From Posidonia oceanica (lineage: Eukaryota; Streptophyta; Magnoliopsida; Alismatales; Posidoniaceae), in assembly GCA_037176725.1 (NCBI GenBank), contig JAZBRS010000020.1, positions 56,138,001 to 56,202,000 on the forward strand: a stretch of 64,000 nucleotides of DNA, given 5' to 3'. Each line of letters opens with the position of its first letter. Positions within the stretch are counted from its first letter, which is position 1. Positions 1-9,163 of the stretch are shown one piece after another. A program made the position numbers and the translations under genes. The notes below the pieces were generated by a model. That model saw nothing but the letters and a program-made list of their open reading frames with translations, searched no databases and was not told the DNA's origin.

Positions 1-1030
1 CCCTTTGTAGGTCTTCACACCTACTCTGTGTGGCCCCGAACAGCGCCTGTTGTCACACATGCGTTGTTCTACTTCTCCTTTTACTGCTTCTAATCTTTTC
101 CTTGCATTTGCATTCACACGGCTTTTCATAGGTTTTATCTCGCTGCTTTTGGCACCGTTTTGCATGCCCGCTCTCGTTTCGGCACCGTTTTGCATGCCTG
201 CTTTGTCTTTCGCACCGTTTTGCTCGCTCGCCCTGTTTTTGGCACAGTTTTGCGTGCCCGACATCGTCTTTTGCACTGATTTGCGTGCCGCCTTGCTTTC
301 TCGCTCGTTTTGCGTGTCGATCTTGTCTTTTTTGCACCGTTTTGCGCGCTTTCTTGTTTTTCGCCTCGTTTTGCGTGTTTTACGCCGTTTTCTCTCGCAT
401 GTCGATTGCATTGCATGTTTTTGCTGTTATTTTGCTTTTTCGCTTGCATTTGCATATAGGGCTGTGATGCTTACTGCCTGGAGTTCTCACGAGCCAGGTT
501 TCGCCCGGTTCGGAACACAAACAGCGTAGCTGAGCACTTAGACAGCACGTTTGCTTCCTTGCTCTGCATCCTCCCACTTAGAGCACACCTTGAGCATTCA
601 TTTAGGCATTCATAGGCACATAGGCATTCAATCCTGCATTTCTCCGTGTATGCGAGCGTAAGTCTAGAAAGATCGATTCTCGGGCGTGTCGGGGGTGCCT
701 AACACCTTCCCCGCACGTAACAGGGGTCCTTGCCCTGTCTTTTGGCCCGCAATGACCATATTGCCCTTATCCTAGGCTAGAGTCATCTCATTTGCATGTA
801 TTTGCATTTGTTTTCCCTTGCATTGCTTTGCTTTGCATTTCTTGCTTGGTTTTGCGTGTTAATTCACGCATTTCCCCTGATTTTCCTTGTCTCCCGTTAA
901 TGGACATGGTGGCGACTCTGATTTGTCTTATCTTCCTTTTTCTCCTCGATTTTAAGTGTTTTCGAGTTGAGCCTCTTCCTCGGATCAATCGCCGCTAATA
1001 GCGAGCCTGATTCCGATCGGGATTGCTACA
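1..1030 (+). mobile_element. LTR1, 3' part (U5) of the first family A LTR
   Basis: This matches the last ~1.03 kb of LTR2 (13392-14421) and ends ...GATTGCTACA just before the PBS. It holds GC-rich ~30-bp degenerate repeats (151-394), a block at about 651-775 conserved in families A, B and C, and a PBS-like TGGCGACTC inside the LTR near 911. At several sites (for example G rather than A in GCCTGATTCC near 1008) it agrees with LTR4 and family B, against LTR2 and LTR3. Confidence 0.9.
151..394 (+). repeat. ~30-bp degenerate U5 repeats (GCACCGTTTTGCGTGCC type)
   Basis: About eight degenerate units with a GCACCGTTTTGCGTGC core and T/C-rich linkers. The same array occurs at 13542-13785, 26933-27176 and 40326-40561, and in family B at 55443-55710. 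It creates long stop-poor frames on both strands, which I do not treat as genes. Confidence 0.75.
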
Positions 1031-1031
1031 G

Positions 1032-1049
1032 TGGCGACTCCGCTGGGGA
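1032..1049 (+). promoter_or_regulatory. Primer-binding site, unit 1 (tRNA-Arg type)
   Basis: TGGCGACTCCGCTGGGGA begins one base after the LTR ends. It is complementary to a plant tRNA-Arg 3' end including CCA, as in Ogre-type elements. Units 2 and 3 and element B carry changes in this site. Confidence 0.85.
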
Positions 1050-2320
1050 TGCCAGACTCTGGCTTTCGCCTTCGCTTTCGCTCGCTTGGGATTTGCTTTC
1101 TTTGTCTGCCTTGTGTGCCTTCTTTGCCTGTTTTGCTCGCTTTTCTGTGCAAACTCCTAGAAAGTCGCTTCGTGGTTACTTTGCTTTGGTTTTGCACCTC
1201 TTTCGCCTCGATTTGCGCTCTTTTTGCTTAGCTTTACATCTGTGCTTGTTTAATTACTTGTTTCCCTGCTTCTGCTTTTACTTCCTTTACCGCTTACTTG
1301 CCTTTACTTGCTTTGCCTTACTCGCCTATTACTGCTTTAATTATCGCACATTGCATGTCTACCTACTTGTTTGGCAACGATACATGCCTTTTGAATGTTG
1401 GATGGCTTCTTTTACACCTTTGCTATGTCACTACGCACGCACATGTCTTCCATACATGCCTTTTGACTTGATGAATGTTTTTTTTCTTCACCCTTATATC
1501 CACAAACACTTGCACATGCCATGCACTTGCCTTTTGCTGTGTTGTATGCTGTTTGCCTGCCATGTCTGACTGATTTTCTTCCCTTTTTCTCATGCCATGC
1601 CTAGGACAGTAGAAACATGTTTGCTTTCCCTTTTGCTTAATCTAAAAGCTACAATAAAGCTAAACAATAACTTCTAAGCACAACTAGAGCCGATAACTTG
1701 CAATTTTCCCCCTTTCTGGTTAATAAAACGCAAGTAAAAGACTCTAAAGCATCTTGCATGATTGATTCATCTTAGAAAGCATGCATTCTCTCTTCTGAAT
1801 CCACCCACAGTCCGCGAAGGACAGTCCCGACCTCTTGTTCCACCGCTTTGAGCTTGGCACGAGTCAGTCGGTCTGTCCCCCCTTGTCCGGGGGTCGTGTC
1901 GGTGTTAGTAGAGGGTACCACCCACGCTTTGGCAGGGTAGAGGCCACCAACGCACCACCCTGTTATTACCTGAGCTTTGGGCCAGGAGTTAGACAGGGGA
2001 CCTATTTTTTCTGACCTGGAGTCTGTCTAAACCCACTACCCTTGAGTGCGTCCTAGTAGGTCATCTACTCAGGACATGCATGGTGAGAGAGCGCATCTTA
2101 GGACATTCACTTGCATGTATGCCATTCATGCCACCCTTAATAACTCTTTATTGCATACAACCTCTAACATCTTTACTCTTTTGCAGGTACGTGCAGGATC
2201 CGCTGCCTGGACTCTGAGCGTCCTTCCTCTGAGCTACTCGTCACTTTCGGCGGTAGCTTTCCTTAAACTTTATTTCTTTCTCTCTCGTCGCAGCTTCCGC
2301 TCGCTTAGACTCAGTCAGCA
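1050..2320 (+). other. 5' leader of unit 1
   Basis: Non-coding leader between PBS and gag. The block at about 1795-2010 is strongly conserved with element B (about 57105-57310) and contains a C-run/G-run hairpin (CCCCC 1878-1882 with GGGGG 1889-1893). A pyrimidine tract followed by TTTTGCAG at 2185-2186 is a candidate 3' splice site 134 bp before the gag ATG. The rest is T-rich and without further structure that I can see. Confidence 0.6.
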
Positions 2321-4465
2321 ATGGCCCAGTCTGTCGGTGGGCTCCACTTTACCGTTGATTCGGAGGGGTTTACCACTTGGGTTCCTCCGGATTTCACTTC
2401 TATTCGCTCTGTGCCCTCTGTGACACCAGGATTCCATCCTCAGGCGTCTAGGGTACTCCCTTCTGCTGCGGGTCTTTGGCAAACTTGTGCCACTCTAGAT
2501 CCGGTCGTCGAATCTGTCTCGATAACCGCCCCTTGCGTTCCAGAGGCGCCTCTGACCCCTTCGTCCGGGGGATATGTCGCTCCCGACATCCCTTCTACTG
2601 CGACGACCTTTGCTTTAGGTTCTCAATCTCTTGAGTCCGCCTCCCGGCTTGTTCTGCAATTCAGTGTTCCCACTCACGGGTCCCCTGAAGCGCGGTATCG
2701 GCACCTGATGGACCTTGCCCACACACTGTAGGGTATAGCTCTATCAGTTCGACCCTCTTGCATTCCTGTTGCCCCTGAGGTTCCTCTGTGGCCTGCTGTT
2801 GCACACACTGCACCCCCGCCCAGACCATCGCCCCAGCTACACACTGCTCCGGTGATGAGGGCGCGGCATCTGTCTCCTGCTTCTGCACAACACCATGCAC
2901 TGCACACAACTCCCTTTTCTGGTGATCAGTCCTTCGGACTGGTTGGAGCACAGTATCCCACTGGTTCACTGCCCGGCATCGCGCCTGTGCAGCAACGGTT
3001 GCTCCAACAATCTGCATCACGCACTACACAGCATATTGCCCATCCATCTCCCTTGCATCAGGTTCAGAACCCAGCATACTTTCCTGCCTACACTGCATGC
3101 ACGCACGGATACGCCGGCCATCCCGTTGCTCCACCAGGCGACGTTATGGTAGATCCAGAGGAGCACTTAGGTGCGACCCACTCGGCGTATGTGGTCCCTG
3201 CCCCTATTGCCTCATTTCCTATGGCAGCCAATCCAGACCCCATCAATGACAGGATGGACGTTCTGGAGAAAGCACTACGTCTAGTGCAGGGCAAGGACCA
3301 CCAGTCTTACCAGTTTCGCGACCTTTGTCTCTTTCCCGAGGCCACACTCCCTTCGAAGTTCCGCATCCCGGTCTTCGATAAATACAATGGTAAAGGCTAC
3401 CCTATTTCGCATCTGAAGGCATACTGCGGGGACCTTGCTCAGCTTCAGGCTGATGAAAGGCTCCTTATCCGCCTGTTTCAAAAAAGTTTAACCGGCCCCG
3501 CACGCAAGTGGTTCACTTCCCTTGACATGGCAGCGGTTCGAACTTGGATGGATCTTTCTCAGGCCTTCCTTGAGCAGTATGCTTTCAACCTCGACCTGAT
3601 CTCCAAGAGGGAGGATCTCGTCACCATCCGGCAGAGACCCCAAGAGCCATTCGGGGAGTATGTCGGTCGCTAGCGTTCCTTAGCCGCCCAAGTCAAAGAT
3701 AAACCCTCCGAGGAGGATTCTATCGAGATGATTGTTAAAGGGGCGCTGCCAGTGATTGGGACTCTGCTTTGCATTCAGCACATCACTAGTCATGCATCGC
3801 TGATTAGGGCTGGTGTCCGTGTGGAAAGCTCACTGCGAAGTGGGCATTTCCCCGCACTTTCTGCATTGGCTAGGCAGGCCAACACCTCCAGCATTCGCCG
3901 CAGCAACAACAACAGCAGCTCCACTCCGGACCGCTCCGAACAGCTCTCCGAATTATGTGTCGATCTTCCTGAGGAGCCTGCCTATGCAGAGAGTCAACTA
4001 GACCCTTTTCCGCTAGAGCACGCACCTAATTTTGCACCCACTGAGCACACTGCCACCGTCGAGCCCGTGCATCACGTCGCACCCGCTCGGCAAGGGCTCC
4101 ACCCAGGGCAAAGATGACCTCGTCAGGCTGAGTGTGATTACACACCTCTCCCCGGACCACTGAGTGTCATCTTCCCTCAAGTTGGGTCGCTCTTGAGACT
4201 CCCGGCTGTCTGTTCGTCACCAAACCCCCCTCCGTGGTGGCATGATACGGATAAATTCTGCAGTTTCCATCGGACCACCGGGCACTCGATGGATAACTAC
4301 CTCGCTCTCCGGGATGCCGTTCAATGCCTGATCGACCGCAGGATCATCAGCGTTGGCGAGCAGGAGCCTGCACATACACATACACCTGCACTTGCACATG
4401 CACGCCCTAGTATAGCCAATCCTTCCTCCGCCGGAACCTCGGGGGGTTACCCCAATCTTTTCTGA
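2321..4465 (+). pseudogene. gag: gag, unit 1 (three in-frame stops)
   Basis: Gag builds the particle that packages element RNA. One frame runs from the ATG at 2321 (context CAGCAATGG) to a stop at 4463-4465, 715 codons, interrupted by TAG 2729-2731, TAG 3671-3673 and TGA 4115-4117. The central Tat/Ogre Gag core is clear at about 3250-3850, with the stretches LKAYCGDLAQLQADERLLIR, FQKSLTGP and EPFGEYVGR. The zinc-knuckle-like CSFHRTTGHSMDNY near 4258-4300 has Tyr where element B has the last Cys. Each stop is explained by one transition from the codon in units 2 and 3 (CAG, TGG, CGA), all at CG or CHG sites. Unlike units 2 and 3 there is no frameshift. The protein ends about 40 codons after the knuckle, and no pol follows. 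Confidence 0.88.
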
Positions 4466-4768
4466 ATCCCGCTCTGCTCCGATGGATCCTTCTGGTCCCA
4501 TCGGCGCGATCCCCTTCTTCCATCCTCCCTATCTCGTCCGAGGGACGCTCGGAGATGCAACGGCAGCGTCGACAGCACGACCAGGCGTAGCGCCATCCAG
4601 GTAAGTCCTTCTAACCTCTCTTTTGTTTTCTGCATTGTCTTTTCTTTTCGTTTTGTTTTGTTTTTGCGGTTTTTCGCTTTGCCTGAAAATCATAAAAAGT
4701 ATAAAATTAACAAAACTCATTAAAAAGCATGCATCTCTTCTACTTCTTGCATTCATCTCATATCACTC
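4466..4768 (+). other. Post-gag junction with strong candidate 5' splice site
   Basis: Pol is missing here: the sequence passes from the gag 3' end to the 3' region. CAG|GTAAGT at 4598-4606 (donor after 4600) is a textbook plant 5' splice site followed by T-rich sequence. A short ATG frame from 4471 stays open to the GTAA of the donor. The same donor occurs after 17990 and 31381. An intron is known between protease and RT in Ogre elements, so this may be a retained splicing signal; that is inference. Confidence 0.5.
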
Positions 4769-5318
4769 GGGCTGGCACCCCTAACTGCTCGGCGATAGGT
4801 CCGCTAACCTATCATTCGGGCTGGCAACCCTAACTGCTCGGCGATAGGTCTGTTAACCTATCATCCCCGGGCTGGCAACCCTAACTGCTCGGCGATAGGT
4901 CTGTTAACCTATCATCCTCGGGCTGGCAACCCTAACTGCTCGGCGATAGGTCCGTTAACCTGTCATCCCTGGGCTGGCAACCCTAACTGCTCAGCGATAG
5001 GTCCGTTAACCTGTCATCCTTGGGCTGGCAACCCTAACTGCTCGGCGATAGGTCCGTTAACCTATCATTCGGGCTGGCACCCCTAACTGCTCGGCGATAG
5101 GTCCGTTAACCTATCATTCGGGCTGGCAACCCTAACTGCTCGGCGATAGGTCTGTTAACCTATCATCCTCGGGCTGGCAACCCTAACTGCTCGACGATAG
5201 GTCCGTTAACCTGTCATCCTCGGGCTGGCACCCCTAACTGCTCGGCGATAGGTCCGTTAACCTATCATCTGGGCTGATATCCCTAACTATTCGGCGATAG
5301 GTCCATCAACCTATCACC
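4769..5318 (+). repeat. ~50-bp hairpin tandem repeat, array 1 of unit 1
   Basis: Eleven units of 48-51 bp beginning GGGCTGGCAACCCTAACTG. Each contains GATAGGT-N6-ACCTATC, a 7-bp stem with a 6-nt loop (for example 4843-4849 with 4856-4862). Variants ACCTGTC keep a G-U pair in sense RNA. The last unit has the GGGCTGATAT variant that leads toward array 3. Copies lie at 18159-18708 and 31550-32099. Confidence 0.92.
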
Positions 5319-6788
5319 TTCCTCTACACATAGCTATCATCTCAAGCAGTCATCCCATCCTGTACATATCTGTCATCATGCATATCACCTTCTGCATACA
5401 TGTCATTTCATGCATCCTGTAAAGCAAAAACGCCAAAAAAATCAAGAAAACCAAAAAAAAACGCAAAAATATTTTCTCGCATTGCTGTTGGTTTTCCCTT
5501 TTATGTTTTCTTAAACCTGAAAAACCATAAAAAATACAAAACCAATGCAAAAACCTAAAAACATCCTTGTCCCTTCCCTTCTAAAAAATACCAAACCCAT
5601 AAACATTTGTGTAATCAGAAACCTGGCTATGGACAAGCAAGCAGCGCCTAGAGGATGTCAAGCAGCGACAGGCTCAGGCAGGTCTCACTCGAGCTGCGCC
5701 ATCTCTTGCATGTGGCCACAAAGTGAGACTGAGAGCAGAATAGAGCATCCCGCTGAGTTTCGGAACACTACAAGCAGGATCCACCTTATCAAGAGAGTCC
5801 ACCGAACATGGAGAGGACCGAAGCAGAGCGGAGCATAGCCAGAGGCTGCAAGCACACATTGCAGAGGCTGAGGGTGTACGCGGATCAGCCGAACTCTTAT
5901 TGCCTCATCAGGGACTGCTACCCCAAGAGGGCGAAGTCATGCATATCCAAAAGAATAGAGATCATGTGAGCAAAAGAATATGATAACTTGATATGCATGC
6001 TGAGCACAAAAGAAAAATGAAGAAAGAAGTTGAAGAAAGAAGGCGCTCATGAGAGGAGTGATTCGGACGAGCGTCAAAGCCATCTCAGTTATCAACATCA
6101 AGCGCCACACTGGCAACTGCACAAGACATCATATATGGAGGACCTGGCCCCACCCTCCGAGCGCAGCAGCACGCTCCAACCCCTGTGCAGACAACACTTA
6201 TTTCCAAGAAGGCTAGATGTAGATCCAATCACTCATGAGGGGAAAAGAAACATCATCCTATGAGCGTCAAAAGCGGTAGTCGGTCCCCGAGGAATTAAGA
6301 CGGAGGCTGTGAAGCTGCATCCAACGCTTCTGCTACCTACCTGCAGCCAAAGGCTATTCTCTGCGAAGCCAAAGCCTCATCCCGAGCCAAGAGTGAGAAA
6401 GAGAACCACCGACCACAACTCAGCATGGCGTTGCTCGAGGATCGAGTCTCTTGAGTCAGGAAGTGCAGAAGCACCCTTTTAGCGCAGTTGCTTTTGAGTC
6501 CAAAGCCGCCAAAAAATGCATGTTGTAATATACTATCACCTTCTTTCCTCTCTGTTTTCGAAAACTGGAGTCAAGGATGAGCACTTTTGCCTGACCTCGC
6601 TCAGAGGCTCTGCGTTTTTCAAAAGTTTTGCCACCCACCACGTTGGGTAGGTCCTTGATGACCGGCATGTCCCTCGTTTGTCACCTCGTGATGCTACGAA
6701 GCATGCCCGCGCTGAGACCATAGCACACCCACCACGGGGGGTTTCCCGTTTTCTATGTATCCATTTGCATCCCTCATTCTTTACATCT
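5319..6788 (+). other. 3' region of unit 1 between repeat arrays
   Basis: A/T-rich at first, then a coding-like stretch annotated separately, then about 0.8 kb of unrecognised sequence. The part at 6340-6740 is homologous to element D (43490-43890), so it belongs to the ancestral 3' region rather than to host DNA. Confidence 0.6.
5615..5983 (+). pseudogene. Decayed coding relic downstream of missing pol
   Basis: One frame stays open for 123 codons except for a TAG at 5741-5743. Its composition is protein-like: charged, Gln/Glu/Arg-rich and helix-prone, with stretches such as QRLEDVKQRQAQAGLTRA and HIQKNRDHVSKR. The adjacent frame continues with EYDNLICML, suggesting a frameshift at the end. 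A coiled-coil region past integrase would fit a Tat element, but I cannot assign a family. Copies occur at +13390 and +26783. Confidence 0.4.
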
Positions 6789-7073
6789 GGGCTGGCAACC
6801 CTAACTGCTCGGCGATAGGTCCGTTAACCTATCATCCTTGGGCTGGCACCCCTAACTGCTCGGCGATGGGTTCGTCAACCTATCATCCATCCACTCGCTC
6901 ATCCACCTTTGCATTCTGGTGCTAGGGGCGCTTCGGCCGTCCCCCGGTATCATCCTGATACCAGGGGCATCTTTTGGCTGCCCTGTGGTATCGTCCCCAG
7001 CTGGTCATCCCCAGCTGAGTCCCCGGGCTGGCACCCCTAACTGCCCGGCGATAGGTTCGTCAACCTATCATCC
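6789..7073 (+). repeat. Dispersed hairpin repeat units, unit 1
   Basis: Two adjacent units (6789-6888) and one more (7024-7073) of the array 1 type, separated by sequence containing a CCGGTATCA/TGATACCAGG hairpin (6942-6967). The unit with GATGGGT/ACCTATC keeps the stem through a G-U pair. Copies are at about 20179-20463 and 33572-33856. Confidence 0.85.
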
Positions 7074-7121
7074 ATTCATCTATCCATCATCGCATTTCGG
7101 TACCAGGAGTGCTTCGGCTGT

Positions 7122-7148
7122 CCCCTGGTATCATCCTGATACCAGGGG
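7122..7148 (+). other. Perfect 12-bp stem hairpin in 3' region
   Basis: CCCCTGGTATCA (7122-7133), loop TCC, TGATACCAGGGG (7137-7148). A near-identical hairpin lies about 180 bp upstream. Both occur in all three units (20512-20538 and 33905-33931). The stem is not followed by a T-run, and a bacterial-type terminator would not apply here. Confidence 0.8.
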
Positions 7149-7272
7149 CATCTTGTTTGCTGCCCCTCGGTATCCCATTTCCATCCTCGCTAAGGCTGAC
7201 ATCCCCAACTGTCGTGGGAGCATCTCTGGGCCTCTGCCTGGCTCGGTATCCCGCCCCCTTTCCACCCTCAGC

Positions 7273-7562
7273 GGGCTGATAGCCCTAACTATCCGGTGAT
7301 GAGTCCGTTAACTCCTCATTCGGGCTGATAGCCCTAACTATCCGGCGATGAGTTCGTTAACTCCTCAGCGGGCTGATAGCCCTAACTATCCGGTGATGAG
7401 TCCGTCAACTCTTCAGCGGGCCGATATCCCCTAACTATCCGGCGATGAGTCCGTTAACTCCTCGTTCGGGTTGATAGCCCTAACTATCCGGTGATGAGTC
7501 CGTCAACTCTTCAGCGGGCTGATGGCCCTAACCATCCGGCGATAAGTCCGTTAACTTATCAC
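7273..7562 (+). repeat. ~48-bp tandem repeat, array 3 of unit 1
   Basis: Six units beginning GGGCTGATAGCCCTAACTATC, related to array 1. The stem changes to GATGAGT with ACTCCTC or ACTCTTC (one internal mismatch). The last unit is GATAAGT/ACTTATC (7541-7547 with 7554-7560), a perfect stem with a compensatory change. Copies are at 20663-20952 and 34056-34345. Confidence 0.9.
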
Positions 7563-8474
7563 CTCATTTCATCGTAGTTTAATAGCATTCTGTTGCATAT
7601 CATGGCATATCATCAGCATTTGCATTGCATGACATCATATAGCTTCATTGTGTCCTCTGTAGAGTCAGTCCTAGTATTGCATTCCATCATTGCACGGACA
7701 TGGCGTGCTTGGGAATCGAACCCCTGGCTCGTGTATTGCCTAAGGTATCATCCTCGGCACCCGCAAGACTTTCGCAGCTTGCCAGCTTTGGATGATACTC
7801 GCAGTAGTATGCGGCCTTGGGATCGTCTTCCCGGTTTTGTATGCCCGGCGCTCCGCTGTTTATACCCAGCATTCCACTGCATAACATTGCATAACATTGC
7901 ACCCTTATTGCGCTACTACTCCTCTATGGTCCTTACACCAACTTCCGCACTTCACCTTCCCGGGCCCGCGCCCGCCACCGCATGCACATCCACAGCATAT
8001 TTACTTCTCAGCACTTTACTTTCCAGCATCTTTACTTTCCAGCACCTTTACATTCAGCCTTTACATTCAGTCCTTACATCCAGCACTTTCTTTACAGCAA
8101 CTTTACAACCAACACTTTCCTTACAAGCACTTTACTTCCAGCAATTTCCTTTCAGCACTTTACTTTCAGCACTTTACTTTCTGCTCTTGCATTGCATTTT
8201 CCACCCTCCCGCGTGCATGCACCATCTCGCTTTCCCCTAGAGGAGTACAGCGCCGTAAGCTTTAGCATAAGCATACCATTTGCATTACACACTTAGCATC
8301 ACCCATCTGCACCCTGCATTTTGCATTGCGGCAACGGGCTACGATCTTCGGTGCATCCGCCGAATAAGTAGCTCACGCCCATAGCAAATCGCTGCTCCCG
8401 CCGTTCAGATGGGGTGTCTTGTCAACCCTGAGCAGCGGCCTCGCTCCGCTTGACCTTGCTCAGGGAGGGGCATC
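7563..8474 (+). other. Distal 3' region and polypurine tract of unit 1
   Basis: C/T-rich sequence with about a dozen 13-16-bp degenerate repeats of TTTACTTTCAGCAC type at 8000-8186, then unrecognised sequence. It ends in CTCAGGGAGGGGCATC (8459-8474), the candidate polypurine tract priming plus-strand DNA. The long open frame over this stretch (7593-8240) is low-complexity and is not called a gene. Confidence 0.65.
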
Positions 8475-8490
8475 TGCTGACACCCCATCT
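8407..8490 (+). promoter_or_regulatory. Nested inverted repeats spanning the polypurine tract and LTR start
   Basis: AGATGGGGTGTC (8407-8418) is the exact reverse complement of GACACCCCATCT (8479-8490) at the LTR 5' end. Inside it CCCTGAGC (8426-8433) pairs with GCTCAGGG (8458-8465), and AGCGG (8434-8438) with CCGCT (8446-8450). The structure places the polypurine tract and the LTR junction in one stem-loop. It recurs at 21797-21880 and 35190-35273. Confidence 0.7.
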
Positions 8491-9163
8491 TGGCAGGCTT
8501 GGACCACTTGGAGCCCTCCTAGTGATTGCTGGACTCAAACCTAAACCAAACCAAACCCTAACCCTCTTCTTTACCCCTCAAAACCAAGCAAACTTGACCT
8601 AAGCCTTTACCCCTTTTCCCAAGCTCAAAACCTAACCAAAATCCATAGGATAATCCACCAACACCCACTTAGGAAACCTACTCAAGAACTTAGAAAATCT
8701 CAAACTTAGACCATTCCCAAAAACCCTAGGAAACCTAGGCAAAACTCCCCTTTTTCCACACCTTAAAACCCCTCCAAAACCATCTCAGAATCAAACCAAA
8801 ACTTCAGAATCAACACCTCAAATCCTAGACTGCCCACTCACCAATTTTCATCCCATTCTAAGACCTTTAAGACCTCCATTCACTCAAATTATCCTTTTCT
8901 CTCTCTGGGATTATCATTTTCTCTCTTCTCTCTCTCTCTCTCCTGATTATCATCTCTCTTTTCATCCCCTTCTTACCCTTTCTCTGGTCTGGCTGTGGGC
9001 CCCCTCTGTGCTTCTGTCCTTCCTCTATCTTATCCCTATTTTTACTTTATTTTTAGCATTTTTTCTGAATTTTAGAAATCATTTTCCTCCAACCTATCTC
9101 TTTTCCTTTTATCTCCCTCTTTTTTCCATTTCTTTCCTCCTTCTTTTTTCTTTTTCTCTCTTT

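Noticed and set aside
7712..7722. GGTTCGATTCC on the minus strand, a tRNA B-box match
   Set aside because: The T-arm stem pairs for only three bases, and no acceptor stem, A box or anticodon arm can be built around it.
7593..8240. 215-codon open frame identical in all three units
   Set aside because: Low-complexity, built on C/T-rich short repeats. It is conserved only because the DNA copies are nearly identical, and it has no recognisable domain.
8555..8575. AAACCCTAACCCT near the LTR start
   Set aside because: Fewer than three telomere-like units inside an LTR and also in element B; not an interstitial telomere.
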